A DNA stretch of 64,000 nt from Melastoma dodecandrum. Lineage: Eukaryota; Streptophyta; Magnoliopsida; Myrtales; Melastomataceae. Of this stretch, positions 25,073 through 36,800 are shown piece by piece (positions within the stretch are counted from its first letter, which is position 1; every line of letters begins with the position of its first letter). The notes beneath the pieces are model-generated. The model saw nothing but the letters and a program-made list of their open reading frames with translations, ran no database searches and was not told where the DNA came from. The stretch lies in contig JARUPY010000149.1 in the NCBI GenBank assembly GCA_029817715.1, positions 372,001 through 436,000 of the forward strand, written 5' to 3'. Made by a program: the position numbers and the translations under genes.

Positions 25073-27368
25073 ATGGAGGAGGCCGGCGATCCTCCGCGTT
25101 CGGCTTCTCGAAGAACAAGCCCCAGGAAACGATCACGTCCGTCCGATGCGGCGGCGGGCGACGACCTCATCAGCGCCCTTCCAGATTCCATAATTTTACA
25201 CGTGCTTTCCTTCCTCGACATCGAGGACGTCGTCAAGACCAGCGCCCTCTCCAGGCGCTGGTACTCCCTCTGGACCCAAACCTCGGCCGTCTCAGTCGAT
25301 TTTGGATACAAGTATGAGGATGGGCTCGACTACGTGGGCCAGTTCTTGCTCATGTGCACGTCCCCGGCTATTCGCAAGCTCCACCTCCTCCGCCTGAACT
25401 ACTCTGCCAACATGAAGGAGAGAGTCGACCGTTGGATTTGGTTCGCCGTTGGCCGCCGCGTCGAGGACTTGCGTATCGAAGTTGACAAGGATGATTTGGA
25501 TGACGATGACTTCTACATCTTGCCGAGGGCGTTGCTACAGTGCGAATCCCTGACGAGGCTTCGGCTGGAGTCGTGTGGGTTTCCATCCTTTACTAATGGT
25601 AATTTGGGGATGATAAGTTGGAGTTCGCTGAAGGTGTTGAGTGTTCACCATACCAAGATGGTGGATGAAGTTATTAATGGGGTTTTGGAGGGGTCTCCCC
25701 TATTGGAATCCCTGACATTAGAAGCTTGCTATGGTATGAATTGTATCAGGATCTTCTCGAAGACGATGAAGGAGTTGGTTATCCGTAGGTACTATAATCC
25801 ATACGCGCATTATATATATGAGGAGGATGAGAACCGTAGTCGCAAGAACTTCTGCTTGGAAATCTTTATCCCTCACTTGAGGTCCATGCGGCTGCTGGGC
25901 CAGTGGGAGGGAAAGGAAGTTGTTGTGCTGAGGCAAGTAATGTCTCTGGTTGACGTTGAGTTGAATTTCAGTTTGCAAATCGATGAAACTAATTCGAATA
26001 TAGTCTCTGGCACCATGAAGGGAATTCTTAGTAAACTGAGCTTTGTCGATAAAGTCGTGATAGGGAACGAGATTCTAATGGTACGGTGCGAGATCCATCT
26101 CACTTTACCTTCAGGTCTTTGCCTGTTTTACTGCTCTGGTGTGCTTATGCTCGGCCCAACATCTTTCGAGTTTGGATTTGGCTCATGGTTAGGTTAATTT
26201 TACTAGTTTTATTACAGGAATTGCAATGACAAGTGGAAATGCATATATGATCTCACCTCCTTACGTTTCTTTGCCTTGTGTCGTATTAGTTAATTTTAGT
26301 AGTTTTCTTCTGGGAATTTCATAGAAATGAAATAGAAATGTTTACATAATCTCATCTCCTGACATTTCTTTGCCTTAACTCACAACATATGTACATATGT
26401 TTTATTTGATGGCTGTCCTAATTTTAGGGAGGATATCACTGTTCTTTGTTTGGTGCACTTCCAGGATCTCCATAATTACAAGGGGAATGGGGATTTCTCT
26501 TCGCAACTGAAATGTCGACAACTGACTATCACGACTTTAGCCAACCAGTATTCTCTTGGACGAATAGCAGAAGTGTTGGAGTGTGCTCCAAATGTAGAAA
26601 CATTGATAATCGATTTCACTCCCAAAATACAATCCAGGGTATGTTTCTGGTATTAATACTGACTGAGGATGTCCGGTTTGTTTTGTTACTTGGAAGTGAT
26701 GTTCACAAAGAACTATGCTGTACATTTAATTTATCTTTTGGTACTCGTGCTGTTATCCTTTTATTGGTTTGTTTGTCATGTGTTCGAAATGTTAGCTAGG
26801 CACAACTTTTATGTAACCCGTAAACAAATGGTTGGAGAAACAAAAAATAACTTGGGGCATGGGCCGTGGAGTACCTTAATGGTTACTAAAATCCTGTCTT
26901 GTAATGAATGGAAGAGATTTGAAGAACCCATGTTGTTTGGCGCCTTTGTTCTACCAATTGTTCGTCTCCTAGGCTTTTGGCATTCCTCAAGTTGGGGGAA
27001 TGCGAGTTTACTTAGTTCTTACCTCACTTTTCTGTTTGCAGGCGATTCCTATGAATGAGGATCCTTTCTGTAACAAATTTAAATCCTGGAATAGATTGAC
27101 TGTCTGCATCAGGAACATTGAGATCATAGGTTTCCCAGCCCATCATGGTGCTGAACCAATGTCTTGGCTATTCCTGATAAAAGTCCTGCTCCGAGATGCG
27201 CACGTGTTGGAGAAGATGATCATCAATGCTAAACGGTCGTGGAGGCGTCCTGGCCTATCCCTAAAAGAAGCCGACGCACAGGAGGTGCTCAAAGTTGCAG
27301 CAGATATTCTAGGCTACCCGAGAGGATCAAAAGCTGCGAAAGTCCTACTGAATTATCCTTTTAAATGA
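25073..27368 (+). CDS. F-box2: intact F-box/LRR/FBD-like protein (502 aa)
   Basis: Exons 25,073-26,080, 26,465-26,638 and 27,042-27,368 join in phase with GT-AG borders. The N-terminus is basic (RRTSPRKRSRP). The F-box is at about residues 31-75 (DLISALPDSI, DVVKTSALSRRWYSLW). Degenerate leucine-rich segments follow (IRKLHLLRL, LTRLRLESC, LKVLSVHHTKM, LLESLTLEAC). The C-terminus resembles the FBD domain (LTVCIRNIEIIGF, VLEKMIINAK). Such proteins usually serve as substrate receptors of SCF ubiquitin ligases, binding SKP1/ASK through the F-box; the target is unknown. It is the uninterrupted counterpart of F-box1 and shows what the TRIM broke there. An acidic DDDDF stretch lies after the second leucine-rich segment. 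Upstream is CRK-A'2; downstream is an F-box relic. Confidence 0.9.
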
Positions 27369-29420
27369 GGCAGTTCCTGGCTGGATTAACTTAAATTATC
27401 TGGAACTTGTTTAGTGTTTTTGGTACAGTTTCAGCCCTTCTTTTTGCCAAGGTTTGTATATCCTTTCTCTGTCTGATACTCTTACTAAGTGCGTGCATAT
27501 GTGCCCCAAGGTTCAAATATTAAACATATGTATTCATTGTGGCTGAAGGTCTTTTTGCTGCTAAATGTACGTTCATATCTCGGTTGCATTATAACTGTTA
27601 CTGCTATAACAAGCTTGTTTCGAGTGTAGCAGAACCTTCTCTGCTATCTATGGCACCATGAAGAAAATTCTCCGTAAACTAAGCGTTGCTGATAAATTCG
27701 TGATTGGGAACGAGATTCTAATGGTACTGCATGAGATCAATCTCATTTTACCTTCAGCTCTTCTCCTCTTTTTATTTTGTGGGGTGCTTATGCTTTAATC
27801 ATCATTTCTCGAATTCAGATTTGGCTCGGGGTTAAGTATTAGCAGCTAGAAACCATTTTTGTTGCATGTAGGACAGACGACGAAAAGCAGAGCCTCTTCT
27901 CTCCAACTTCCTTCTCCCTCACAGCCGCTCCCAGGCACTTGAAACGCCAGGGCAGACCGACTCACATCCCCTTCCTCTGAAATTCTTAAGCAACGGAAAA
28001 CCTCCCTCTGCCAACCCGGAAATAGGGAACCTGCTGCAAATTCTATAAGTCAGCTGGCCGAAGTATTCACTAACCTCGAAGGCCCTGCACAAGCAAGGCG
28101 ATCCCTCCCTGAAGCACGACTGGAGTTCTGCCACCTCTACGCACCAGCCTCCAACCTCTGCAACTCGAGTATCCCTGTCCATCTATTGGATACCTAAGTA
28201 TCACCCCACGCAGCCTCTAGGCTTCATGGGGATCTCCTCTCCATTTAATGCTCCTACTTTCACATACAAGTCTGAGTATCCTGCGTTGAAGTGATGGTGA
28301 CGGAGTTGAAGGCCCCTCTTCTGGTCTACGGCCGAAGGACAGAGTCCTTCCCTACAAATACGGATGTCTTGCTTCGACAAATACCATTTTCTGCGCTTGT
28401 CATGAGTTCGATAATCATGGATGAGAACCCGAGAGATTTGGTTCGGATTGAGTTAAACAAGGAATCGAGGTCCACATAAAATGCTAATAGTTCTTCATTT
28501 GCTTCAGTTCTTTCACAATGTCATTTCTATCAATGTGCCTCAATTATTCATCGACGAACCTCCTCAAGTTTCGGTTTCGGATATGACTGGAAGTAAAATA
28601 GAATGTCTTACTGCAGAGAACATTACCCCGACCGCATATACCCGTAATTGCTAGTTCCCGTTCTCAGTGAGATTTTAAAAGTTCATTGGAACTCTTAATG
28701 ATCATGAGCGGATCCTGTCTTTTCCATATTTTTGTATACATGATTCAACTGTGGTTCTATAAAAGAACTTCCACTTAAGCTGTTGTCCACAGAGGAACTC
28801 ATTCCGTGGTGTATAGCAAATCGCTACGTACCAGGTCATCGCAGAACAAGCATCACGGCCGTATTTCCGTCATTTTACTGATTACTATCAATTTTTTATT
28901 CCTCTCCAAATCCAGCACAGATCAAGTGTCGAATGCATTGTCGACTAATAATCTTTCTTCAAATACCGGTGGAATTTCTGTTCGCTACTTTGTCCAAACG
29001 AGCAGACTGTTCCAAATGATTATGACCCCTTGCGCTTCGAAGCTGGTGTTCTTCTGACCTTTTTTACAGCCTTACAGATAATGACAATGCAGCTAACCTA
29101 GCATGGCTACTGTGCACTTAGTCCACGCGAGGAGCCAATTGATGTAATCGAGAAGCGTGTTATTTAAGATTGCTGATAAACCAATTATCCTGGGACCACC
29201 ACCTGTTATGTTTTTTGATCCGAAACATATTAAGGAATCAACCATCATACGCTCCACCAACATTGCCGCACTAGGCTCAATCCAAAAACTCGTACTTCTG
29301 GGTGACTGTGCTCCGCCTTTGCTCATTTCAACCGAGACCGCGATGATCATACAAACATGCTCGATCCAAACGGACCAGTGGCAATCCTCTGAAGGATAGT
29401 GATCTGCCTAGAGAGGAAGG
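27369..29420. other. Intergenic DNA between F-box2 and the gypsy element
   Basis: 27,369-28,370 repeats the region after F-box1, including an F-box relic at 27,644-27,830. After about 28,380 the sequence is unique to this block. A minus-strand frame of 85 codons (29,350 to 29,093) is open, but I recognise no family in it. The target duplication GAAGG of the gypsy element is at 29,416-29,420. Confidence 0.55.
27644..27830 (+). pseudogene. F-box gene relic, second copy
   Basis: Same partial copy of the end of exon 1 and start of intron 1 as at 5,412-5,590 (ILRKLSVADKFVIGNEILM reading). Non-functional. Confidence 0.75.
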
Positions 29421-30403
29421 TGTTCACGCACGAAACGGATCACGTTGGAAATATTTGGCAATGGACTCACGGTAGTTATATTGTGGTCGCCAGTAAGAAG
29501 ATGCACAATTTTATTGAAATCAAATGCAAGTCTTACAATCTTAATGAATAAAGGAAACAGGGCTTACAGCCATTAAAAAATGGAAAAAGAGCGCAAGTAT
29601 TGATGACGATGTGGAAATCCGTGACGGTGAAGAACTTGTGACAAAGGCCTTAGAAGCTCGCTCCGTCGGTGGTGGTCGCTGGCGGGAGGCTGTGACGAAG
29701 GCCCTACGAGCTCACTCCGTCGGTGGTGTCGCTGGAGGGGGTTGACGGCAAAGGCCCTACGAGCTCACTCTGCTGGCGGAGGGAGGTTGACCTACAAACC
29801 GGGTCGAGGTATCTAATTTCCTAAAGTTGACGAACAAACTTCAGTGTTTTGGCTGTGTGTGGTCGTACCCTTTGTCTTGAAATACTCCTTTGCTATTTAT
29901 AGAGGATTTGTACGTGTTTAACACGTAACAGATAGATCGTATTGCAGATCGTGATCCCTAACATCGTGGGAGTGTTTGAACAACCTCCTTGATCTTTGGG
30001 ATCACGTTCCTGGATAATAGGATCAATTACGATCCTTAACAAATGTGATAAATTTATTCCAACCCTGTCGACTTGACTGTACAGACTACGACCGACTTGG
30101 TCGACTTATCCAGAATTCCGTCGACTTGGCCCTACTAGTAGGCCTAGCTACTGTTGAGTCATCTTGGTTGACTTTGATCACCATACTCCTTCATTGTGAG
30201 TCGACCTAGTCGACCCCGTTCATAAGTCGACCTAGTCGACTTCGTCATGAGTCGACCTAGTCGACTTTGTCATGAGTCGACCTAGTCGACTTCGTCATGA
30301 ATCGGCCTAGACGACTGTATCTTGGGCCGACTCGGAGTATGACTTGAGGGATTACTGGGTTTCTGTTCTAAACCCAGGCCCAGAATTAATTGCCATGTCA
30401 ACA
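29421..30403 (-). repeat. Gypsy 3' LTR (983 bp)
   Basis: Identical to 41,341-42,323 except for three single-base differences, near 30,004 (C/T), 30,026 (A/G) and 30,377 (G/T). Confidence 0.96.
30198..30315. repeat. About 25-bp tandem repeats with palindromic AGTCGACCTAGTCGACT in the LTR
   Basis: Roughly five consecutive units of a 23-25 bp motif, each holding two GTCGAC palindromes separated by CTA and a TTCGTCATG linker; the last unit is degenerate. The array recurs in the other LTR at 42,118-42,235. Confidence 0.85.
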
Positions 30404-30417
30404 TAAGCCCCCCTTTT
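30404..30417 (-). other. Gypsy polypurine tract
   Basis: On the minus strand AAAAGGGGGGCTTA directly precedes the 3' LTR. This is the expected position of the plus-strand DNA primer. Confidence 0.75.
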
Positions 30418-30457
30418 ATGCTGGGTTGGCTACGCCGACTCAGCAAAAATCATACCC

Positions 30458-30465
30458 TATATAAA
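30458..30465 (+). promoter_or_regulatory. TATA box of the antisense PMD gene
   Basis: TATATAAA lies 55 bp inside the left LTR border and 136 bp before the PMD start codon at 30,601. Transcription would start near 30,490, so the in-frame ATG at 30,418 would be outside the mRNA. Confidence 0.6.
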
Positions 30466-30600
30466 GGAGAGTCATCGTCCTTTTCCCGCACTTTTCTTCC
30501 TTGCTCAACACTTCTTCATCTTCTCCAAGAAACTAGAAAACCCTCGCTTCCCGGAAAACTCTTCGTCTTCCTTCTTAACACTCTTCCGATCCTTAAAAAG

Positions 30601-33600
30601 ATGTCGACTTTCCAGGCTTTCGAGGTCCATAATCAGCGTGCGGGGCCAACCGGACCCATTCCGGTCACAGAGGATCAGGGATCGGGCGTCACCCTCGGAC
30701 CCATCCTGCCGGAGCGTCTCTTCCCGGGGACAGTGCCGCTCAACTATCTCGTCACCGAGAAGCCCATCCCGATCTGCCATCCCAACTTCGTCGATCCCCT
30801 CAACTGGGAAGGTCAGGGATCCTTCCTGTGTTTTCCTTCTTCGTCTAAATCTGAGATGGTGGAATGGCTCGAGATGTGGGAGGAGCACTTCACAGAGAGG
30901 TTTAGGAGTCAGAAAATTCTGAGGTTCTTTAGGATGTCTGTGGCAGACAAGAACTGTGATCCTAGAGTCTGCTCGGCTATGCTGCCTTTCTGGAACTCCT
31001 CAGTCAATTGCTTCTATTTCCCGGAGGGTCCCATGTCTATTACCTTGGCAGATGTGAAGATTTTGGCCAGGTGCAAAGTCAATAGCCTCCCTGTTCGCCA
31101 ATACTCCCTGGCAGGCGATATTAATCCGAAGGGCGCCCTTCAGTACATGGAGGTGGTAAGCAGGCATTTGAAAATGGCCTCAGCAGGCAAAGAGCCAGAT
31201 GAGAAGTTGTCGACCGAGTGCTTTGGCGCTCGGGAAGAGGTCGAGTTCCTCAGCACTTGGTTAAGCAAGTTTGTCTATTGCTTCCCAGGGAAGAAGGTCA
31301 GCCGTACTTCTTCTCCAGTGGCCAACTTTCTGAGGGAGACCAATGAAGAAATCTCTTGGGCCCCCTTCATTTTGGGTCTTCTTTACCATGATCTGGACAG
31401 AGCGACGACTCAGATCAAGCCGTTTCCAAAACATCCAGCAGGAGGATTGCTCTGGTTAGTTCACCTTTGGTCAGCTATGTGGATGCCAGGATTGACTGGG
31501 TTCAAGGGCCCTGCTTCGCCCCTCGAGTCGGCCTACTATGGGGAGACCATCTTGGAGCAGTGTTGCCAGCGGAAGGATCAATGGCTTATGACATCGGTCA
31601 CTGGCCACATGAAGCACATCGTCGACTTCGGCAGGGCAGATCGACGCAACTGGGCACCCTTTCCAGGTGGCAAGACATTTGCTCAGGAAATTAAGCTCCA
31701 AGCTGCTCGTGGCTTCTGGAATGGGGTATTGACCCGCAGGGACCTACCAGTCATCTTCGACGGCTACCTGACCTTTGAAGCCTATAACCCTCAGCTGTGT
31801 GCGAGGCAGTTTGGGTTCATCCAGGGCGTAGCGGTTCCACTTGCTGACCCTACCGGTGGCTTATGCGGGGATAGGATGAAGAGGATTTCGTGCAAGCCGA
31901 TCTCCCCGAAGACCCTCGACTTGCTCAACAGCAAGGCGCAGCTCTCCCAGATAGAATTCCCATCTGGTACTTCTGCCTGTTTCGCCACGCAATTCTTCAC
32001 TGTGCTGTGGTCGACTACTTATGAAGAGCTGCGGGCTTTGATGCATTTCTTGGAGGTCTCCAAGGAACCTGACTTTTACATGGGCGATGCACATATCAAA
32101 GCGAGAGGTAAAGGCTTAGCTTTACTTTAAGAGTATTGGGTTCTTAGTATTAATCGTGAGCTTTCTCCTTTTCAGGATCAATGATGCCTCAGGGCTCTGG
32201 AAAGCCTAAGGCTCCCCTTGCCCCCGCTCCTTCTAGACTCAAGTCGACTGGCAAGGGGAAAGCTAAGGTGGCGAGCTCCAGGGAAACAGCCGCAGGTGAC
32301 CCTGCTAATGCTCGACCTAAGGCTGCTCCAAAGCGCAAGGCGACCGAGAAAGGAGATCTTGAGGAGATGTCTCTATCCCAGAGGAGGAGATTGGTGAAGG
32401 TACCAGCTTCAGTGGCGACTCCTCTTCCTAAGTCGCCGACTACCGTAGCGACGACTTCTTCTTCGAGGTCGCCAACAGCGGTGGCCCCAGTGAGCTCATC
32501 ATCTGCTATTGTACCTGCGACCTTAGCGACGGTCGATGTCGCTCGAGGAGCGGCTACAGAGGTATGGCTCTACTGGTTCTAATTCATCCTGAGCTTCTGT
32601 ATCTAACCCGCACTATATTGCCTAGGGCGAAGCGTCAACCGGAGGTGGTGACCAGCCTACTCTGGTTGCGTTCGAGACGGGTGCAACGGCTTCGACCGCC
32701 GAGGTGAGCTCGACTCCCTGCTAGGATATATTACCCTAGTTCATGCATGAACTTTAGTTTTATTACACTCCACTCTAGGAAGAGCAGGCTCCTGAAGCCT
32801 TGCTACAAGAAGGGACCGCTATGGTTTCAGTCGATCCTTCAACTCGGTCGACGCGGGAGGGGCACTACCTCAGCCGATGCGAGAGGAGGAAGAACAAGGC
32901 GTCCCTTCTTCTTCAGCCCCCACTCCTGCACCACCAATGGTATGTGTTCTTCTTTCACACAAAGTATGGCGTTGTTATCACGATTCTAACCGTGACACTT
33001 CACAGGCTCGCCCGAAGAGAGTGAAGACGACTGCTGGTCGCAAGAAGGCTCCTACTCCCTCCACTTCTTCAGGCGAAAGTTCTGAGGATTTACTACCTTC
33101 AGAGGTAAGTACTTGATTGCATGGAGGTGTTGACTGTTTGGGACATTGTGTCTTAGCAACATTTCATTTCTTATTCTGCAGGCTCCTGCTGCAGCGACCT
33201 CGACTGTCGACCCATGGGTGAAGCTTCATCAGGACATTGACGAATTCTGCCGACTTCTACTCATTGACCCCTTAAGCGTCGACGAGTTTGAGAAGATGCA
33301 GAAGCTGTTGAAGGAGATCGAGGCATCCCCTCGGGTGACGGACGAAATACTGGGGGCCTGCAAGAGCTTCAGGTCGACGTATTGGACTCGCTGGAAGGAT
33401 TACTACGCCGACCTGATCGCCTACGACTTGACCGACTCGAAGATTCGGTCGATCAATGATGCTCGAGGGCAGGCCTCTAAAGCTGCACAGGACGCCCGCC
33501 AACATTTGGTCGATGTGCAAGAGAAGCTGACCGAGGCGGAGAGACAGATAGAGTTCTATACGAACCTGAAGAATGACCTGACTCGGCAGCTTGCGTCGAT

Positions 33601-33766
33601 CAATACTCAAGAAATCGAGGAGCTGGAGGCCAACGCTGAGAAGGATAGAGAAAAGGTCGTCGACCTTTATGCCCAGCGAAACAAGGTGAACGCGAAGCGA
33701 CGAGCTCGTAAATCCCTTGTCCTCGATTTTAGAGAAGTTGGCGGGTTATGGAGTCTAGACTTGTAA
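30601..33766 (+). CDS. Antisense plant mobile domain (PMD) protein carried by the gypsy element
   Basis: Probable exons: 30,601-32,107, 32,176-32,561, 32,626-32,703, 32,779-about 32,940, 33,006-33,104 and 33,182-33,766, all with GT-AG borders. The first exon (502 codons) carries the PMD/aminotransferase-like domain: PILPERLF, FPEGPMSITLADVKILARCKV and a Trp-rich middle (LLWLVHLWSAMWMPG). The middle exons encode a Ser/Thr/Pro/Ala-rich basic linker (PKAAPKRKATEKG, RPKRVKTTAGRKK), possibly with nuclear-localisation signals. The last exon encodes a coiled coil (about 33,450-33,700; VQEKLTEAERQIEF). PMD proteins such as MAIN and MAIL1 are linked to silencing and genome integrity, and related domains are known inside plant LTR elements. 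Exon 4 needs one frame for its start and another for its end, so either a 1-nt indel exists or my splice model is wrong there. Its role in the element's life cycle is unknown. Confidence 0.82.
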
Positions 33767-33899
33767 CCAAAGAACAACGCAACTCGATTATTTTTTGCTT
33801 TACTGAACAAATCAAGTGTCTTATGTCTCGACTGAATTCCTGCCCACTACGCTAAATTCATTCTTCCAAACAGCGTTACTGAAGCCTAGCGCGATTTTC

Positions 33900-36800
33900 T
33901 TAGGAATTAAGCGCTTCCCAAATTAATGGAGTCCTTTGTCTTAGGATTTTATGATGAGCTTCCCAGATAGTCGCGCAGTAGGATTTAAGATATTTACCAT
34001 TGACCTTCAATGGATGCCTATCTCCTTCTCTGGTCATAAGTCGATACGTATTAGATGAGTATGTCTCGCACACTTCATATGGACCTTCCCAATTAGGAGA
34101 CCACTTACCCAAGACTTGGTCTTTTGATTTAAGGGGTAGGATCATCTTCCATACCAAGTCGCCCACTTTGAAGCGCTTATGGACAACCTTTTTATTATAG
34201 TATCTAGCAATTCTTTGCTTATGTACCTCAAGTCGGTCTATTACGTCGAGTCGCTTTTTCTCCAATTCTTCTAAAGCGAGGTACATTGCCTCGTCTTGCA
34301 AGTCAGGATGAGCTACCCTGAGCGACTTGTATCGAATCTCAATAGGTAGGACAGCATCTTGCCCATATACCAGCGAAAAAGGGGCTTCTCCTGTGCTGTC
34401 TCTCTTGGTGACTCTTAGAGCCCACAAGGTGTCCTGTAATAGTTCGTGCCATTTTCTTGGATTTGCACCAACCATTTTCTGAATGTTATTCTTTATGAGC
34501 TTATTAGTAGCTTCAGCTTGTCCATTCGACTGGGGGTAATAAGGTGTCGAATTAGTGATTGAAAAGCTAAATTCAGCAGCGAATTCACGCACCTTCTCAT
34601 TATTGAAAACGGTGCCATTATCTACCACGATATTCTGGGGAATCCCAAATCTATAAATGATGGAGGATCTGAGAAAATCGATCACCTCTTTGTGATCAAT
34701 TTTCCGGTATACTTGAGCCTCGACCCACTTGGTAAAGTAGTCAGTAGCGACTAGAATGTAGGCATCGCCTTTACTCGAGTGTGGGTGAATCTCCCCGATT
34801 ATATCTAAAGCCCAAGACCTAAACGGCCAAGATTTGATGACTGAGACTAAATCGGACGCTGGGGCCCTTGTCACCGGACCATGTTTTTGACACTCTTGGC
34901 ACCCCCTAGCCATTTCTATGCAATTCTTTAGCATTGATGGCCAGTAAAAACCATGTCTTTGGATAGTCCAAGACATTTTGGTGCCAGATTGGTGAGACCC
35001 GCATAAACCCTGGTGAGTCTCCAACATAATTGGGGTCGCTTCGTCTAAATCGACGCATCTTAGTAGGACTCCTTCTTTGGTCTTTCTATAAAGTACCCCA
35101 TCTATAAGAGTGTACGACAAAGCCTGAGTCTTGATTCTTTGGCTCGCCTTTTGTGTTGGGTCGGAGAGGAAGTCGGTGATTGGTCTCCTCCAATCTTTAT
35201 CGCTTGTCATTATATTCAGAGTGAACGCGTCGCCTTGGGGAGCTAAGTGGGAAGCTATTTCTGGGATACAATCGCTTCCCCTTTTGGCCTTGTATCCTGA
35301 AGCCTTTTGGGCTAGGTCGTTAGCGATTGTGTTTTCCTCCCGGCCTACAAAAAGGAAAGTAATTACTTCGAACCGCTCGACTAGCCTTCGAGCGACTTGA
35401 TGATAGGGTGCGAGTTTCTCTTGACATAGAGAGTCGCCGTTCATCTGGTTAATGACCAGTTGAGAGTCTCCCATTACTCTGGCTTTCCTGGCTCCCAAGG
35501 CTAATAACTCCTTCAAGAGCGTGATCAACGCTTCGTACTCAGTCGCATTGTTTGTATGAGTTGCCGACAGACGATATGCTAGGCGAACGTCCTTTCCTAG
35601 TGGCGAAAGTACGTGGAGGCCTATGCCTACGCCGGATTTCGCCGAAGATCCATCAAACCAAGCTTGCCAGACATCCCCAAGGAATTCCTCTTGATCGATT
35701 GACGTAGATGGATCGTGGTTCACTAAGAAATCGGCTAAGGCCTGCCCTTTCACCGACTGTTGAGGTTTGAAACGCAGATCGTATGCGGATAGGACCAAGC
35801 TCCATTTACTAATTCTTCCGGTCAATAGGGGACTTTCGAAAAAGTATTTTATGACTGGGGACTTGGCAATAACATGAACCTCTTGGGATCCGATATAATG
35901 TCTCAGCTTCTTAACAGCATAAAAAACTGACAGGCATAACTTCTCCTTAATTGTATAGCGCTTTTCTGTAGCAGTTAGTTGTCTTGACAGATAGTAGACT
36001 GCTCTCTCAGTTTTGTCCTCTGTCTCTTGGGCTAACATGGCACCGATGACTGATTCAGTCGCTGCCACGTAAAGCAGATAAGGCTTTCCTATCCGAGGAG
36101 GGGCAAGCACAGGCGGTTTCATTAAGTACTCCTTTAAGCCTTCAAATGCTTTTTGGTGTTTGTCGCTCCACACGAAATTTCCCTTTGCCTTTAGTAAGGT
36201 CGAGAAAACTTCTGTCCGTCCAGCGACGTTACCAATAAATCGCCTTAGATAATTGACCCTTCCTAAGAAAGCCTGTAACTGCTTCTTATTACTCGGAGGG
36301 TTCAATCTTTGAATGGCGTTCACTTTGTTCTGGTCGACTTCTATACCACGTTGATGAACTAGGAACCCTAGGAAATGTCCTGCTCTGACTCCGAAGGCAC
36401 ATTTGAGAGGGTTTAGTTTGAGCTGATGCTTTCTCATTTGAATGAAAGCATTTCTAAGGTCATTAACATGTGACTTCTCATCTCGCGACTTGACTACTAT
36501 ATCGTCTATGTATACTTCGACCGTTTTGCTAATTAAGGCATCAAATATAGCGTTCATGGCCCGTTGGTAGGTTGCCCCAGCGTTTTTGAGTCCGAATGGC
36601 ATGACTACCCATTCGAAAATGCCTAAGGGACATCTGAACGCAGTTTTATGGATATCCTCTTCGGCTAGGAAGATTTGGTTATATCCTGAGAAACCATCCA
36701 TGAAGGACATAATTTGGTGCCCTGCAGTCTTGTCGACTAAATCATCTGCGATGGGCATAGGGTACTCATCTTTTGGAGTGGCACGATTCAAGTCTCTAAA

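Noticed and set aside
25024..25317. Upstream ATG before F-box2 giving a basic peptide (MAAILPALDRRR)
   Set aside because: It overlaps the TATA box and is out of frame with the F-box; the ATG at 25,073 fits the three-exon protein.
29093..29350. 85-codon minus-strand frame containing GGGPR, at first sight like a serpin segment
   Set aside because: Only a few residues agree, and it lies beyond the serpin C-terminus on that strand, so it cannot be the missing N-terminal part in order. Left unclassified.
30418..30600. In-frame upstream start for the PMD protein
   Set aside because: It precedes the TATA box and probable transcription start, and the extension is not needed for the domain.
33272..33610. 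112-codon minus-strand frame opposite the last PMD exon
   Set aside because: It is the shadow of the coiled-coil coding exon and no known domain is visible.
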